This document shows, one piece after another, positions 1-8,468 of a stretch of 22,641 bases of DNA. The position numbers were made by a program, and so were the translations under genes. Each line of letters begins with the position of its first letter. Positions within the stretch are counted from its first letter, which is position 1. A model generated the notes under the pieces. That model was not told the DNA's origin. It did not search any database and saw only the letters and a list, made by a program, of their open reading frames with translations. The DNA is from CAYYNP01 sp964472545 (GTDB lineage Bacteria; Planctomycetota; Planctomycetia; Pirellulales; Thermoguttaceae): assembly GCA_964472545.1 (NCBI GenBank), contig CAYYNP010000161.1, forward strand, positions 1 to 22,641, written 5' to 3'.

Positions 1-2
1 AG

Positions 3-803
3 TTGTACCTGACGCATACGCAGGTGACCGACCAGGGCGTACGGCAGTTGGAATCCACGCTGCCCGGCTGCAAGGTCTGGCAGCTTAAGGAGCAGACCAA
101 CTCGATCGGGATGCGGTTCGTGTTGATCCCGGCGGGCGAGTTCATGATGGGTTCGCCCGATTCGGACTCAGAGGCCGAGGCCGACGAGAGGCCACAGCAT
201 CGTGTGCGTATCACCAAGCCGTTCTATCTGGGCGTCCATGAGGTGACGCAGGAGCAATACGCGGCAGTGATGGGCAATTGCCCGTGGAAGGGTGAGCCGC
301 GGGTGAAGGAGGGCTCGGACTACCCGGCGACGTACGTGAGTTGGGGGGATGCGGTGGCGTTCTGCGAGAAGCTGTCGGCCAGGGAGGGCTGCACCTATCG
401 CCTGCCCACGGAGGCGGAGTGGGAGTATGCCTGCCGTGCGGGCAGCACCCGTTCTTGCTTTGGCGACGATCCCTTGGCCTTGGACAACTACGCTTGGTAT
501 GACGAATGGCCCGCGAGGCAGTATGCGCGTAGTGTGGGGCAGAAGAAGCCAAACGGCTGGGGGCTTCTCGACATGCACGGAAACGTCTGGGAATGCTGTG
601 CGGACTGGTATGATCCAGATTACTACGCGAATTCCCCGACAGTTGATCCTACAGGACCTTCTGCGATCCCATTCCGCGTGTTGCGTGGCGGGAGTTGGCG
701 CAGCTACGCGCGGGGCGTGCGTTCGGCGTCCCGCGACCTCAGCGGGCCCGGCGACCGGCATTTCTACCTCGGCTTCCGTTGCGCCCAAGTTCCGGCGGAG
801 TAG
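3..803 (+). CDS. LRR-SUMF1 (formylglycine-generating-enzyme-like) domain protein, 5' partial
   Basis: The reading frame is open at the window edge, so the true start lies upstream; the first codon seen is TTG, read here as Leu. Residues 1 to about 27 look like the last leucine-rich repeat of a planctomycete LRR protein (LYLTHTQVTDQGVRQL, then LPGCKVW). From about residue 37 to the end is a SUMF1/FGE-sulfatase domain: PAGEFMMGS at about 43, then EVTQEQY, RLPTEAEWEYACRAG, GLLDMHGNVWE, RGGSW at 228 and a terminal LGFRC. The SUMF1 fold is known from sulfatase formylglycine generation, but the cysteine pair of true FGE, expected just after the RGGSW region, is absent (RSYARGVRSASR). A binding or non-FGE role is therefore more likely. 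The usual GNVWEWC is GNVWECC here (Cys198-Cys199). The domain assignment is secure; the biological role is unknown. Confidence 0.9.
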   Translation: MYLTHTQVTDQGVRQLESTLPGCKVWQLKEQTNSIGMRFVLIPAGEFMMGSPDSDSEAEADERPQHRVRITKPFYLGVHEVTQEQYAAVMGNCPWKGEPRVKEGSDYPATYVSWGDAVAFCEKLSAREGCTYRLPTEAEWEYACRAGSTRSCFGDDPLALDNYAWYDEWPARQYARSVGQKKPNGWGLLDMHGNVWECCADWYDPDYYANSPTVDPTGPSAIPFRVLRGGSWRSYARGVRSASRDLSGPGDRHFYLGFRCAQVPAE

Positions 804-829
804 GCAAGCAAGTCAAACGAGCGGAGGTC

Positions 830-891
830 GATCGAACGGTAGTACGAGCCCGCGCAGCGGGCCGAGTGGAGCGAGAGTCCACCGTTTGATC
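830..891. repeat. Compound hairpin / REP-like palindromic element
   Basis: It starts 27 bases after the stop of the SUMF1 gene. An outer inverted repeat pairs 830-840 (GATCGAACGGT) with 881-891 (ACCGTTTGATC), with one G-T wobble. Inside are two smaller hairpins: CCCGC/GCGGG at 849-861 and GTGGA/TCCAC at 866-882; the last two bases of the second overlap the outer arm, so the two cannot form completely together. There is no T-tract, so it is not a standard intrinsic terminator, although it could still stop or protect the transcript. From memory, hairpins of this kind recur in planctomycete intergenic DNA; a genome-wide search was not possible. Confidence 0.5.
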
Positions 892-1418
892 ACTCCGCAG
901 CGAGCGGCCGCCAACTCCCACCGGCCCACGCCCGAACATCGATTCTGGCGCCGTTGGCGGGTCGCTACGGCCCAAGAACTCACCTCGAGAGCAGAATAGG
1001 TGCCCCCAAACCCTTCGAGGCTTCCGGGGCGAAAACACCGCCCTGCGGCAACGTCAGGCCGCTTGAAGGCCAATGGCCGGGCGACGGCCACCGCCAGGGC
1101 ACTGATGGTCTACCGCAGGCCGGCCCGGCGAAACTGGACTTGTCCGATTCCTGGCCCAGCCACCCCCCGGCAGAGTCAATTCCCGAATTCTCGACGGAAG
1201 AGGCTGGATATCTGCTTCGGGGGCCGGTATGGTGGCGAGCGTTCCCACCCCTTGCCCGTCCAAGATTGAGGCAGTGGCCCGGCACCCAGGTCGACGACGG
1301 TTACTTCGGTAGCGATTCTCTGTGGGTGTGTTCCGTAATTGGTTGGCCCACTGGTCGTGGGTCGGCTTCCCATGTTTCCGTCGGCGGGGATTGTCTGTCT
1401 GTGGATCGTATGCGAGGG
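892..1418. other. Intergenic stretch with no supported gene
   Basis: About 530 bases lie between the hairpin cluster and the MITE-like element. Open frames on both strands are Arg/Pro/Gly-rich, lack a convincing ribosome binding site and show no domain motif. I see no RNA gene or terminator here. Confidence 0.5.
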
Positions 1419-1522
1419 TAAGGGCTTGTCCGGAAACAACTTCGCAGTTTTTCGGGCGAATCATCACACGGAGTGTGATGGCTACCATGAAGCGGACGAA
1501 GTTGTTTCCGGACAAGCCCTAA
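1419..1522. mobile_element. MITE-like element, 98 bp with perfect terminal inverted repeats and TAA flanks
   Basis: Positions 1422-1444 and 1498-1519 onward are exact reverse complements; the perfect match covers 24 bp, 1421-1444 against 1497-1520. The ends read GGGCTTGTCCGGAAACAAC inward. The trinucleotide TAA lies directly outside both ends (1419-1421 and 1520-1522), which fits a 3-bp target duplication with the element proper at 1422-1519. The interior holds a second palindrome, CATCACAC/GTGTGATG at 1462-1469 and 1473-1480 with a GGA loop. There is no transposase. TNA target duplications and ends of this sort are known from some IS5-family subgroups, so an IS5-related parent is a reasonable guess. 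The element ends 30 bp before the next start codon and may carry or replace part of that gene's promoter or leader. Confidence 0.7.
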
Positions 1523-1552
1523 GAAGCCCGTGACCATGAGGGAGACGGTGAG

Positions 1553-2854
1553 ATGAGAACTTTGCTTAGCGTCGTAGTTGCGGCCACGTTGGTGATGGTT
1601 GTCGTAGGGCAAGCACACGGGACGATCATCGATTTCGACGATTTGCCTGCAGAGGCTACACTAGGGGCAGGATCAGGTTACTACGGACTGACGTGGGAAC
1701 CCGGAAACACCGGCTGGAACAACAACCAAGGAAATTGGCATGTGGCTCCGTATGGGACCAACTATTCTCACTCTCTGCCACGGAACATAACGAACGGTTG
1801 GGGATGTACACTCATCGGCATTGGCTTTCCCGAATTGACGAACGTATCCGGGGCGTACTTCGCCGGACAAGGAGCGGAAAGCGCCTGGACCTCGCGAGTT
1901 CGAGTCCACGGCTATCGTCAAGGAGTGAAGGTTGCGACAACCGGTTGGTTCGCCGATATTGATGACCGCCCAGATTGGTTCGCCATGGATTTAGTGGAAA
2001 TCGACAGAATGGTTATCGAATCGATACCAGTCGACAACGGCGGCGGGTGGTACGGGATGGACAACCTCACTTTCGAGCCGACCCCCGAACCCTCCACGCT
2101 CGTCCTCGGCCGTCACGTCTTCTACAACAACTCCGTCTTCGATGACCCCAGCGACGATGCGATCGCCATTGACAAGACGGCACTCTTGCCTGGTGAGACG
2201 GCCACCTTCGACAACTACACCAGCTACGATCTCGGCATCAACGGCATTATGATCGATATCGCAAATTTGGCGGATCCCGATGCCCTGAACGGCGGCACGA
2301 TCGGCGACTACATACAACTCCGTGTGGGCAACAATGACGCCCCCGACGCTTGGAGCGATGCCCCGGAAGTGCGAACCGTCAATGTGCGACCGGACCGGGG
2401 CGAAGACGGCTCCGACCGGATTACGCTGACTTGGACCGACAGAGCAATCAGCAATGAGTGGTTGCAGGTAACCGTGCTCGCCAATGAATTCACCGGATTA
2501 GAGGAAGAGGACGTCTTCTACTTTGGCAACGCCGTGGCCGAGGCGGGGAACTCGGACGTCGATACGCTGGTTGACGTGGGTGATTTGCTGTTGGCCCGGA
2601 ACAACACTCGCAACTTCCTCGACCCTGCCGGCATCGACTTCCCCTACGACTACAACCGCGACCAGCGTGTGAATGCCACGGACGTGCTGCTGGCGCGGAA
2701 CAACACGACGAACTTCCTGACGGGATTGAAGTTGATCGCGGCGCCGGGGAAGGCGGGGGCGAGGGTAGTGCCGGAACCGTCGGCCTTCGTACTGCTGGCC
2801 ATGGGCTCCCTCGCTATTGCCGTTGGTTGGCGGCGAGAAAGGCGGCGATGTTGA
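1553..2854 (+). CDS. Secreted dockerin-like / PEP-CTERM protein
   Basis: The ATG start is supported by GAGGGAG at 1538-1544. Residues 1-23 form a signal peptide. Residues about 24-175 resemble the N-terminal beta-rich domain common in PEP-CTERM exoproteins (IDFDDLP start, GGGWYGMDNLTFE end). A PEP motif (PTPEPSTLVLG, from 176) then occurs internally without the hydrophobic helix and basic tail that should follow. Next comes a planctomycete-type domain (RHVFYNN, LLPGETATFDNYTSYD, GINGIMIDI), then a dockerin-like pair of calcium loops at about 332-394, the second clearer (DYNRDQRVNATDVLLARNN). Residues 406-433 are a complete PEP-CTERM sorting signal: VPEPSAF, a hydrophobic helix, and RRERRR. 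The protein should be exported by Sec and processed by an exosortase/archaeosortase-like system. Its ligand is unknown. The internal PEP motif suggests that two genes were fused. Confidence 0.9.
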   Translation: MRTLLSVVVAATLVMVVVGQAHGTIIDFDDLPAEATLGAGSGYYGLTWEPGNTGWNNNQGNWHVAPYGTNYSHSLPRNITNGWGCTLIGIGFPELTNVSGAYFAGQGAESAWTSRVRVHGYRQGVKVATTGWFADIDDRPDWFAMDLVEIDRMVIESIPVDNGGGWYGMDNLTFEPTPEPSTLVLGRHVFYNNSVFDDPSDDAIAIDKTALLPGETATFDNYTSYDLGINGIMIDIANLADPDALNGGTIGDYIQLRVGNNDAPDAWSDAPEVRTVNVRPDRGEDGSDRITLTWTDRAISNEWLQVTVLANEFTGLEEEDVFYFGNAVAEAGNSDVDTLVDVGDLLLARNNTRNFLDPAGIDFPYDYNRDQRVNATDVLLARNNTTNFLTGLKLIAAPGKAGARVVPEPSAFVLLAMGSLAIAVGWRRERRRC

Positions 2855-3359
2855 AGCCTCGGGGCCACTTGCGTCTCCCCCGGCGAGATGAAGCCCCCAC
2901 CCTGCCGGGACGTGCTGGGCATCTCGTCCGGAGGCCTTGTGCTGCCGGGCGTAGGCGATGTCAAGAGCCTCTTCCGGCACGGGTTTACGGTGTTTTGAAT
3001 TCTGAATTACGAGATGGCAATCTCGGACACGCCGGACAGAACTTACGTGCTGGGGAAGGGTAATGTGGCGTCTGCGTCGGGAGACGAACCTTCTCTGATC
3101 CTACGAAGGATCGGCCCTCTTGCGCATAGACCTGATGAGGCCAAGGACAGCATCCTGCTGAAAACGGCGAACAGCGTCCGGCTCGCACCATACGGCAGCG
3201 ACAAGAGATGAGCACGGAACGATACGGAGTTCTCACAGCGTGCCCGGTCCGAAGAGCGATTGCGGGACTTGCGCAACCATGCCCGCACCGTTCGGCCGCT
3301 AGGCAATGGTTCACTCCTTTCTGCTCGGAGCAGTAACTGACTCTACGGGATGGGGCAGT
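2855..3359. other. Gap between convergent genes, no supported gene
   Basis: About 505 bases separate two genes that converge. The only structure I see is an imperfect stem pairing 2877-2890 with 2920-2933 (core CGAGATG/CATCTCG), without a T-tract, and a short CTGCT/AGCAG hairpin at 3321-3333. A small open frame at 3014-3211 (65 codons) has no ribosome binding site or recognisable motif. Either stem could help end transcription from the two sides, but this is weak. Confidence 0.45.
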
Positions 3360-6300
3360 TCAATGCTGCCCGTCTTCGCCAATCAGGGACTGCGCCTCAC
3401 GGAGAAGGAGATGGCATGCCAGCCAATCGTGCGGGTGGAGGAGATAGCCATAGGAGGCAAAGCGACGGTCGGCTAACGTCGTGTCGACCCAAGTCTCGGC
3501 CTTGTGAAGCCACTGGCGAGCCTGCTCGCCGTGGCCGAGCCGGTGGTGGGCCATGGCCAGCACGAGCCAGTTGGTGACGCATCCTCTCCACGTCGGCTCC
3601 GCTTTGACGGCTTCGTCGAGCGACTCGACGGCCTTGTCGTACCGGCCGGCGCGGTAGTGGGCCAGGGCGAGCAAGTGCAAGTAGCGCGCTTGACGGTCGC
3701 CGGCCACGGCCTGCTCGGCCAACGAGATCAGTTGCGCGGGCTTTGCAGCGTCGCTGGGAGCCAGCAGGCAAGCTCTTGCCGCCACGTAACGGTTGAGGTG
3801 GCCCGGAAAATCGCCGAATTGTTCGAGTACGTCGGCACACGCCTTTTCGTACGCTTCGTTGTCTCCGGCCATCAACAACGAACCCGCGTAGACGATATGC
3901 AGTTCGAAGAACGTCGGGTTCAGTTCAATCGTCTTGGCGAAATCGGCCGCACACGCGTGCCAGTTCCCCAACGCCGAGTGCGCGTAAGCTCGCTGGTCGT
4001 ATAGTGACCAGTCGTCGGGCCGCTCGGCGATCAGATGGCCGTATCCCGAAACGACGCTCGACCAAAGCGGCTCGTCGGACCGGTCGTCGACGGACGGCAC
4101 TTGGCCGATCATCGCTTCCGCTTCGGCGCGGAACCGCAGCAGGTCTTCGTCCTTCGGCCCGTCTTCCTGCATCCGGCGGACCGCCCGAGCGTACCAGTAA
4201 TGCGCCTGCTGCACTTCGCCCAACCGCCAACGTGCCATGGCAAGGAAGAACCAGTCGTAGCCGTCGCCACCGCCCGCCAACGCCATTGATGCTTCTAGTG
4301 CGGCAGCGGCTTCCTGCCACCTTCCCTGGCCGCAAAGGGCCACGCCCAGCGTGTTCCGATATGCTCCGTCATCCCGATCCAATTCGACGGCCTTCTGCGC
4401 CAACTCAACCGCCGCGGCCGGGTCGCGGAGGTCGAGTTGCGAGCAAGTCGCCAGCACCCAGGCCAAGTCATTGCCGTTGGGCGCGTCGTCCGGGTCCGCC
4501 GCCAAGGCAAGCCGGATCTGTTCGATTTCCTCTGTGATCCGGGAACGCCGGTAGTCTGCGAGGCGAGCACGGGCTTGAGCCAGATTCTGCCGGTGGGTTG
4601 GATCGTCGGGAGATTCCGAAGCCAGCCGCTGGAGGATCGCAATCGCTTGGCTGAAGTGAAACACCACCGCAAACGGCTGTTTGTCCGCTTGGGCTTCGTC
4701 TGCTTGGTGCCGGTGCCATTGCAGTGCCCGCTGTGGGGTGGTCTGATCTGGCCGTTGATCCATTGCAGGCTGGTCCGGTGCGGCGTCCCAAATCGTGAGG
4801 TACGCGCCGTTGGACATTGCAAGCCTCCGGCCGTCGGGGCTGAACAACACGCCTGCGTTTCTATCGGTCGTTCCACGGAGCCTGGTCACTTCCTGGCCGC
4901 TGGGAACGTCCCACAGCCTGATCGTGTTGTCCCAACTCGTCGAAACGAGCCGCCGGCCGTCGGGACTGAATGCGAGTCCGCCGACCGGGTCGTAGTGGCC
5001 GCGGATCATGACACGCAGTAGGGTTTTCGCATCGTCTTGTGGAGCGGCCGGAACGTAGTGGCCGCGCATCGTGACGCGCGGCGTGGCCTGCGCATCGCCT
5101 TGCAGCACGGCCGGAAGATCCCAAAGGCAGATGAGCGTATCGCCACTCGCGGTGGCCAGGTGTACGCCGTCGTCGCTTAGGGCCATCGTGTTGACGGGGC
5201 CGGATGGGGCGGCAAAACTCAGCAGTTGCTCGCCCGTGGTCACGTCCCAGAGCTTCACGGTCCCGTCGGCGCCGGCCGACACCAAATGCCGGCTGCCGCG
5301 AGCGCCGGCCAGCGCCGTCACGCCTCCGGTGTGCGCTTGCTCGGTGCGAATCAACTCCCCGCTGGCCGCATCCCAGAACCTCAGCGTCTCGTCCATGCTG
5401 CCGGAAACCAGTTGTTTGTCGTCCGGTCCGAATGCGACGCTCGTCACCGTGTCCGTATGACCCGTCAGCGTGAACCGCGTCGTCGGGTCGCCGAGACCCT
5501 CAGCGTTCACTTTGTTTTCGACGGTGCCCGCGGCGATCCAAACCCTCACCGTCTTGTCTTTGCTGCCCGTGGCGATCCAATCTCCGCTGCGACTGAAGGC
5601 AACGCTGGTGAGCCGGTCTAGATGGCCCCGGTGAACTCCCAAGTCCCGATGGGCAATGGCGTCCCAAACTCGCAGGTATCGCGCGTTATGAACGCGTCCG
5701 GAGTCGGTATTGTACTTGCTGGCCAGGGCAAGCTGCTTGCCGTCGGGGCTGAACGCCATGGCGGCAATGAACGCATCTTGCACCTTGACGCGGTGCGATT
5801 CCCGCGATCTTGTCAGGTCCCACAGCTTGACGGTGCGGTCAAAGCCGCCGGTTGCCAACCGTGTCCCGTCCGGGCTGAATACGGCCGAATAGACCCGGCC
5901 CGTGTGGCCGGCCAGCGCGCGGATTAGTGCCCCTGTGGTTGCATCCCAGATTTGCGTGCCTCCATCGGCGCTGGCTACGGCCAGCCAGCGCCCGTCGGGA
6001 CTGAACTCAACGGACGCGACGGCCCCGGCTCGAGTGTGATAACTGGCGATCTCCTTCTTGTCGGCGACGTCCCAGATCAGCACTTTGCCGGAATACGTGC
6101 CCACTGCCAGACGCCCGCCGTCCGGGCTGAAGGCGACGTACCGCACGTGATCGAGCCCCTCGATCGCGATCACTTCTCGGCCGCTGCTCGTGCTCCAGAC
6201 GCGCGCGGAACCGTCTCTGCCGCACGCCCCTGCAACCCGGGTGCCGTCCGGATTGAAAGCGATGCTGTAGCAGCCGCGGCGAGGGACGGCAAACGTTGGG

Positions 6301-8375
6301 ACCGCGCTGCAGGTCGCAGCATCGTAAAGCCGCACGCCGCTGCCGCCGCCGAGCCCCAGGAAGCGGCCGTCCGGACTGAACGCCACGCTATACACACTTC
6401 CGGCATCGCGGATGGAGTGAACTTCCTTTCCGGTCGCCACGTCCCAGAGCTTCACTTCAATCGGTCCTAAAGACCGCCAGTTCACACCGGCCGACGCGAG
6501 TACTCTGCCGTCGGGACTGAACGCGACACTCATGATCGCGCTGGTGTGGCCGCCGAGCGTGTAGACCTCCTCGCCGGTGGCGGTATTCCAGACCTTGATC
6601 TCCCCGGGCCGATCGACTTCCCAGATGCCGCTGCAGGACGCGAGCAACTTGCCGTCGGGGCTGAAACAAACGTCGCGAGCACTCGCCGTGTGACCGGACA
6701 TGGTGTGCAGGTCGGCGTTGCAGAGCCGGTGCAAGTACCGCCATTCCCAGTGGCGCATTTCGGGCCGGGTGCCGTCGAGAAGCTGCTGAGCCCGCACCAC
6801 GTTCAAAGACGAATACTCGCGATAGGCCAGGGCGATTTCGTGGAAGTAGAGCAGACGCTCGGCCCGCTTGCGTTGCGCTTCTTCGGCCTTGAGGGCCAAC
6901 TCGGTCTCGGCTTGTGCCGCCACGGCCGCGTCTGCGTTCCCCTCGGCGCGGCCGCGCAGCCGTTCGGCACGACGCCACTGCCAGGTGACACCGGCAAAGC
7001 CGAGCGCCGTCACGAGGCCCACGATCAGGATCAACGCGGCGATGACCGGCCGGCGGCGGGCCCACTTGGCCAGCCGCTCCGTCGGACCGACCGGCCGCGC
7101 ACGGATCGCCTCGCCCGCGGTGAATCGTTCCAGGTCGTCGGCCAACAACGCAGCGCTGGCGTATCGCTCCCGAGGCTCCTTCCGCAAACACTTCAGGCAA
7201 ATCGTCTCGAGGTCGCGGGGCAACTTCGGTTGCAGCCGTGTGGGAGGCAGCGGATCTTGCGACCGTATTTGTTCCAGCGTCTCCAGCGGCGCGTCGGCCT
7301 TAAACGGCACGCGGCCGGTGACCGCCTCGTAGAGAATCACTCCCAGTGAGTAGACGTCGGTCGCCGGCCCAATCAAGTCGGCCTTTGCATCGACCTGCTC
7401 CGGCGTCATGTAGCTGGGAGTGCCGAGTACTGCACCGGTTTGCGTCAGGGCGTCGCGTGGGTCGCGATCGGCGTCCACCGTCGGCAGTTGTTTTGCCAAC
7501 CCGAAGTCGGCAATCTTGGGAATGAACGACGAGCGGTGAGCGGTGAGAGATCCAACCGCGGCCGGGTCGCGCTCTACCGATCCCCGATCCCTCACGCCCG
7601 ATTCATCATCCCTTTTCAGCAGCACGTTGGCCGGTTTCAGATCGCGATGCACGATGCGGTGTTGGTGGGCGACGTGTACGGCGCGAGCCAAGGTCTGCAC
7701 CAACTCGGCGGACGTTGCGGCAGACAACGGACCTTCGGCAAGCCGCTCGTCGAGGCTCTGCCCGTCGATCAACTCCATCGTCAGGTAGGGGCACCCCTCG
7801 TGGCTGCCCACTTCGTAGATCTGCACGATGTTGGGATGCTGCAGGCCGGCGGCCGCCTCGGCTTCGGCGCGAAAGCGTGCCCGTTCGCGGGGACCGGCAT
7901 GGGGCGACAAGATCATCTTCAGGGCAACCGTCCGGTTCAGCCCCTTCTGACGAGCCTTGTAGACCACTCCCATGCCGCCGTGGCCAAGCGTCTCCAGCAC
8001 TTCGTACTGCCCGATCCGTTGGCCGGCCGGAACCTGCCGAACGTCGCCTTCGAAGGATGCGGGCGTCTTGCCGCCGGCCGCCTTATCTTCGGCCGTGTCG
8101 CCGAGCAGTTCATGCACCTGAAAGAGCTCGCGAAGGTCACCCTTCCACTGGGGGAACTGGCTAAACCAATGATCTGGAGACGGTGTCTCGCCGAGTTCCT
8201 GACGGATGACGAATTCCGTATAGACCAACTCCAGTGCAACGTCCTTGCGCTCGGCCAGGTCCGGAGACGCATCGAGAAGCTCCCGTGCCGAACACGAATC
8301 GCCTTCGCGCAGACGTCGCTCCAGTTCCTCGCATGCCCGGCGCAGCCGGTCTTCGATGCTGAGTTCGCTGGGCAC
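3360..8375 (-). CDS. Membrane Ser/Thr protein kinase with WD40 and TPR repeats
   Basis: The start is GTG, with AGGAAA upstream at suitable spacing. Residues 1-120 are a helical N-terminal region typical of planctomycete kinases. The kinase domain spans about 123-415: glycine loop GHGGMGVVY (131-), ATP lysine K153, catalytic HRDLKPAN (H243, D245, N250), DFG at 290-292, then GTPSYMTPEQ. All key residues are present, so it should be active. One membrane helix follows at about 443-466, then a short charged coiled stretch. About 14 WD40 repeats (560-1195) carry repeated FSPDG and LWD motifs, enough for two seven-bladed propellers. The C-terminal part (about 1220-1660) has TPR-like helical repeats (for example GRWQEAAAALEASMAL and GRYDKAVESLDEAVKAEP). 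By topology the propellers and TPRs should lie across the membrane from the kinase, as a sensor. It is divergent from the ECF sigma gene at 8683 and is probably its partner (inference). Its inputs and substrates are unknown. Confidence 0.95.
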   Translation of the reverse strand: MPSELSIEDRLRRACEELERRLREGDSCSARELLDASPDLAERKDVALELVYTEFVIRQELGETPSPDHWFSQFPQWKGDLRELFQVHELLGDTAEDKAAGGKTPASFEGDVRQVPAGQRIGQYEVLETLGHGGMGVVYKARQKGLNRTVALKMILSPHAGPRERARFRAEAEAAAGLQHPNIVQIYEVGSHEGCPYLTMELIDGQSLDERLAEGPLSAATSAELVQTLARAVHVAHQHRIVHRDLKPANVLLKRDDESGVRDRGSVERDPAAVGSLTAHRSSFIPKIADFGLAKQLPTVDADRDPRDALTQTGAVLGTPSYMTPEQVDAKADLIGPATDVYSLGVILYEAVTGRVPFKADAPLETLEQIRSQDPLPPTRLQPKLPRDLETICLKCLRKEPRERYASAALLADDLERFTAGEAIRARPVGPTERLAKWARRRPVIAALILIVGLVTALGFAGVTWQWRRAERLRGRAEGNADAAVAAQAETELALKAEEAQRKRAERLLYFHEIALAYREYSSLNVVRAQQLLDGTRPEMRHWEWRYLHRLCNADLHTMSGHTASARDVCFSPDGKLLASCSGIWEVDRPGEIKVWNTATGEEVYTLGGHTSAIMSVAFSPDGRVLASAGVNWRSLGPIEVKLWDVATGKEVHSIRDAGSVYSVAFSPDGRFLGLGGGSGVRLYDAATCSAVPTFAVPRRGCYSIAFNPDGTRVAGACGRDGSARVWSTSSGREVIAIEGLDHVRYVAFSPDGGRLAVGTYSGKVLIWDVADKKEIASYHTRAGAVASVEFSPDGRWLAVASADGGTQIWDATTGALIRALAGHTGRVYSAVFSPDGTRLATGGFDRTVKLWDLTRSRESHRVKVQDAFIAAMAFSPDGKQLALASKYNTDSGRVHNARYLRVWDAIAHRDLGVHRGHLDRLTSVAFSRSGDWIATGSKDKTVRVWIAAGTVENKVNAEGLGDPTTRFTLTGHTDTVTSVAFGPDDKQLVSGSMDETLRFWDAASGELIRTEQAHTGGVTALAGARGSRHLVSAGADGTVKLWDVTTGEQLLSFAAPSGPVNTMALSDDGVHLATASGDTLICLWDLPAVLQGDAQATPRVTMRGHYVPAAPQDDAKTLLRVMIRGHYDPVGGLAFSPDGRRLVSTSWDNTIRLWDVPSGQEVTRLRGTTDRNAGVLFSPDGRRLAMSNGAYLTIWDAAPDQPAMDQRPDQTTPQRALQWHRHQADEAQADKQPFAVVFHFSQAIAILQRLASESPDDPTHRQNLAQARARLADYRRSRITEEIEQIRLALAADPDDAPNGNDLAWVLATCSQLDLRDPAAAVELAQKAVELDRDDGAYRNTLGVALCGQGRWQEAAAALEASMALAGGGDGYDWFFLAMARWRLGEVQQAHYWYARAVRRMQEDGPKDEDLLRFRAEAEAMIGQVPSVDDRSDEPLWSSVVSGYGHLIAERPDDWSLYDQRAYAHSALGNWHACAADFAKTIELNPTFFELHIVYAGSLLMAGDNEAYEKACADVLEQFGDFPGHLNRYVAARACLLAPSDAAKPAQLISLAEQAVAGDRQARYLHLLALAHYRAGRYDKAVESLDEAVKAEPTWRGCVTNWLVLAMAHHRLGHGEQARQWLHKAETWVDTTLADRRFASYGYLLHPHDWLACHLLLREAQSLIGEDGQH
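4991..5116 (-). repeat. 63-bp in-frame tandem duplication inside the kinase gene
   Basis: Units 4991-5053 and 5054-5116 align without gaps and are about three quarters identical by eye. Both begin CGTAGTGGCCGCG and end CGGCCGGAA. In the protein each unit encodes 21 residues containing RGHY (RVTMRGHYVP and RVMIRGHYDP), at about residues 1086-1128, in the linker between WD40 blades 12 and 13. It repeats the start of one blade and lengthens the linker without breaking the frame. Confidence 0.85.
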
Positions 8376-8468
8376 GTGCGTTTCCTGGATGCCGATGCTG
8401 CAAGAAAGGGCCGTTTATCCTCGTTTAGCCCCCAATACTTTGCGGCATTTGAGTTTGCGAGTTGAATT

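Noticed and set aside
954..1421. 155-codon open frame in the gap after the SUMF1 gene
   Set aside because: No ribosome binding site, Pro/Gly/Arg-rich, no recognisable motif, and several overlapping frames on both strands are equally open.
2877..2933. Stem-loop as a bidirectional terminator for the convergent genes
   Set aside because: The stem is imperfect with a long loop and there is no T-tract on either strand, so it is not called as a terminator.
3014..3211. Possible 65-residue small protein
   Set aside because: No ribosome binding site and no recognisable feature; an opposing frame of similar length covers the same bases.
3352..3371. GGGGCAG/CTGCCC hairpin over the kinase stop codon
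   Set aside because: Only 6-7 bp, overlaps coding bases and lacks a T-tract; may be chance.
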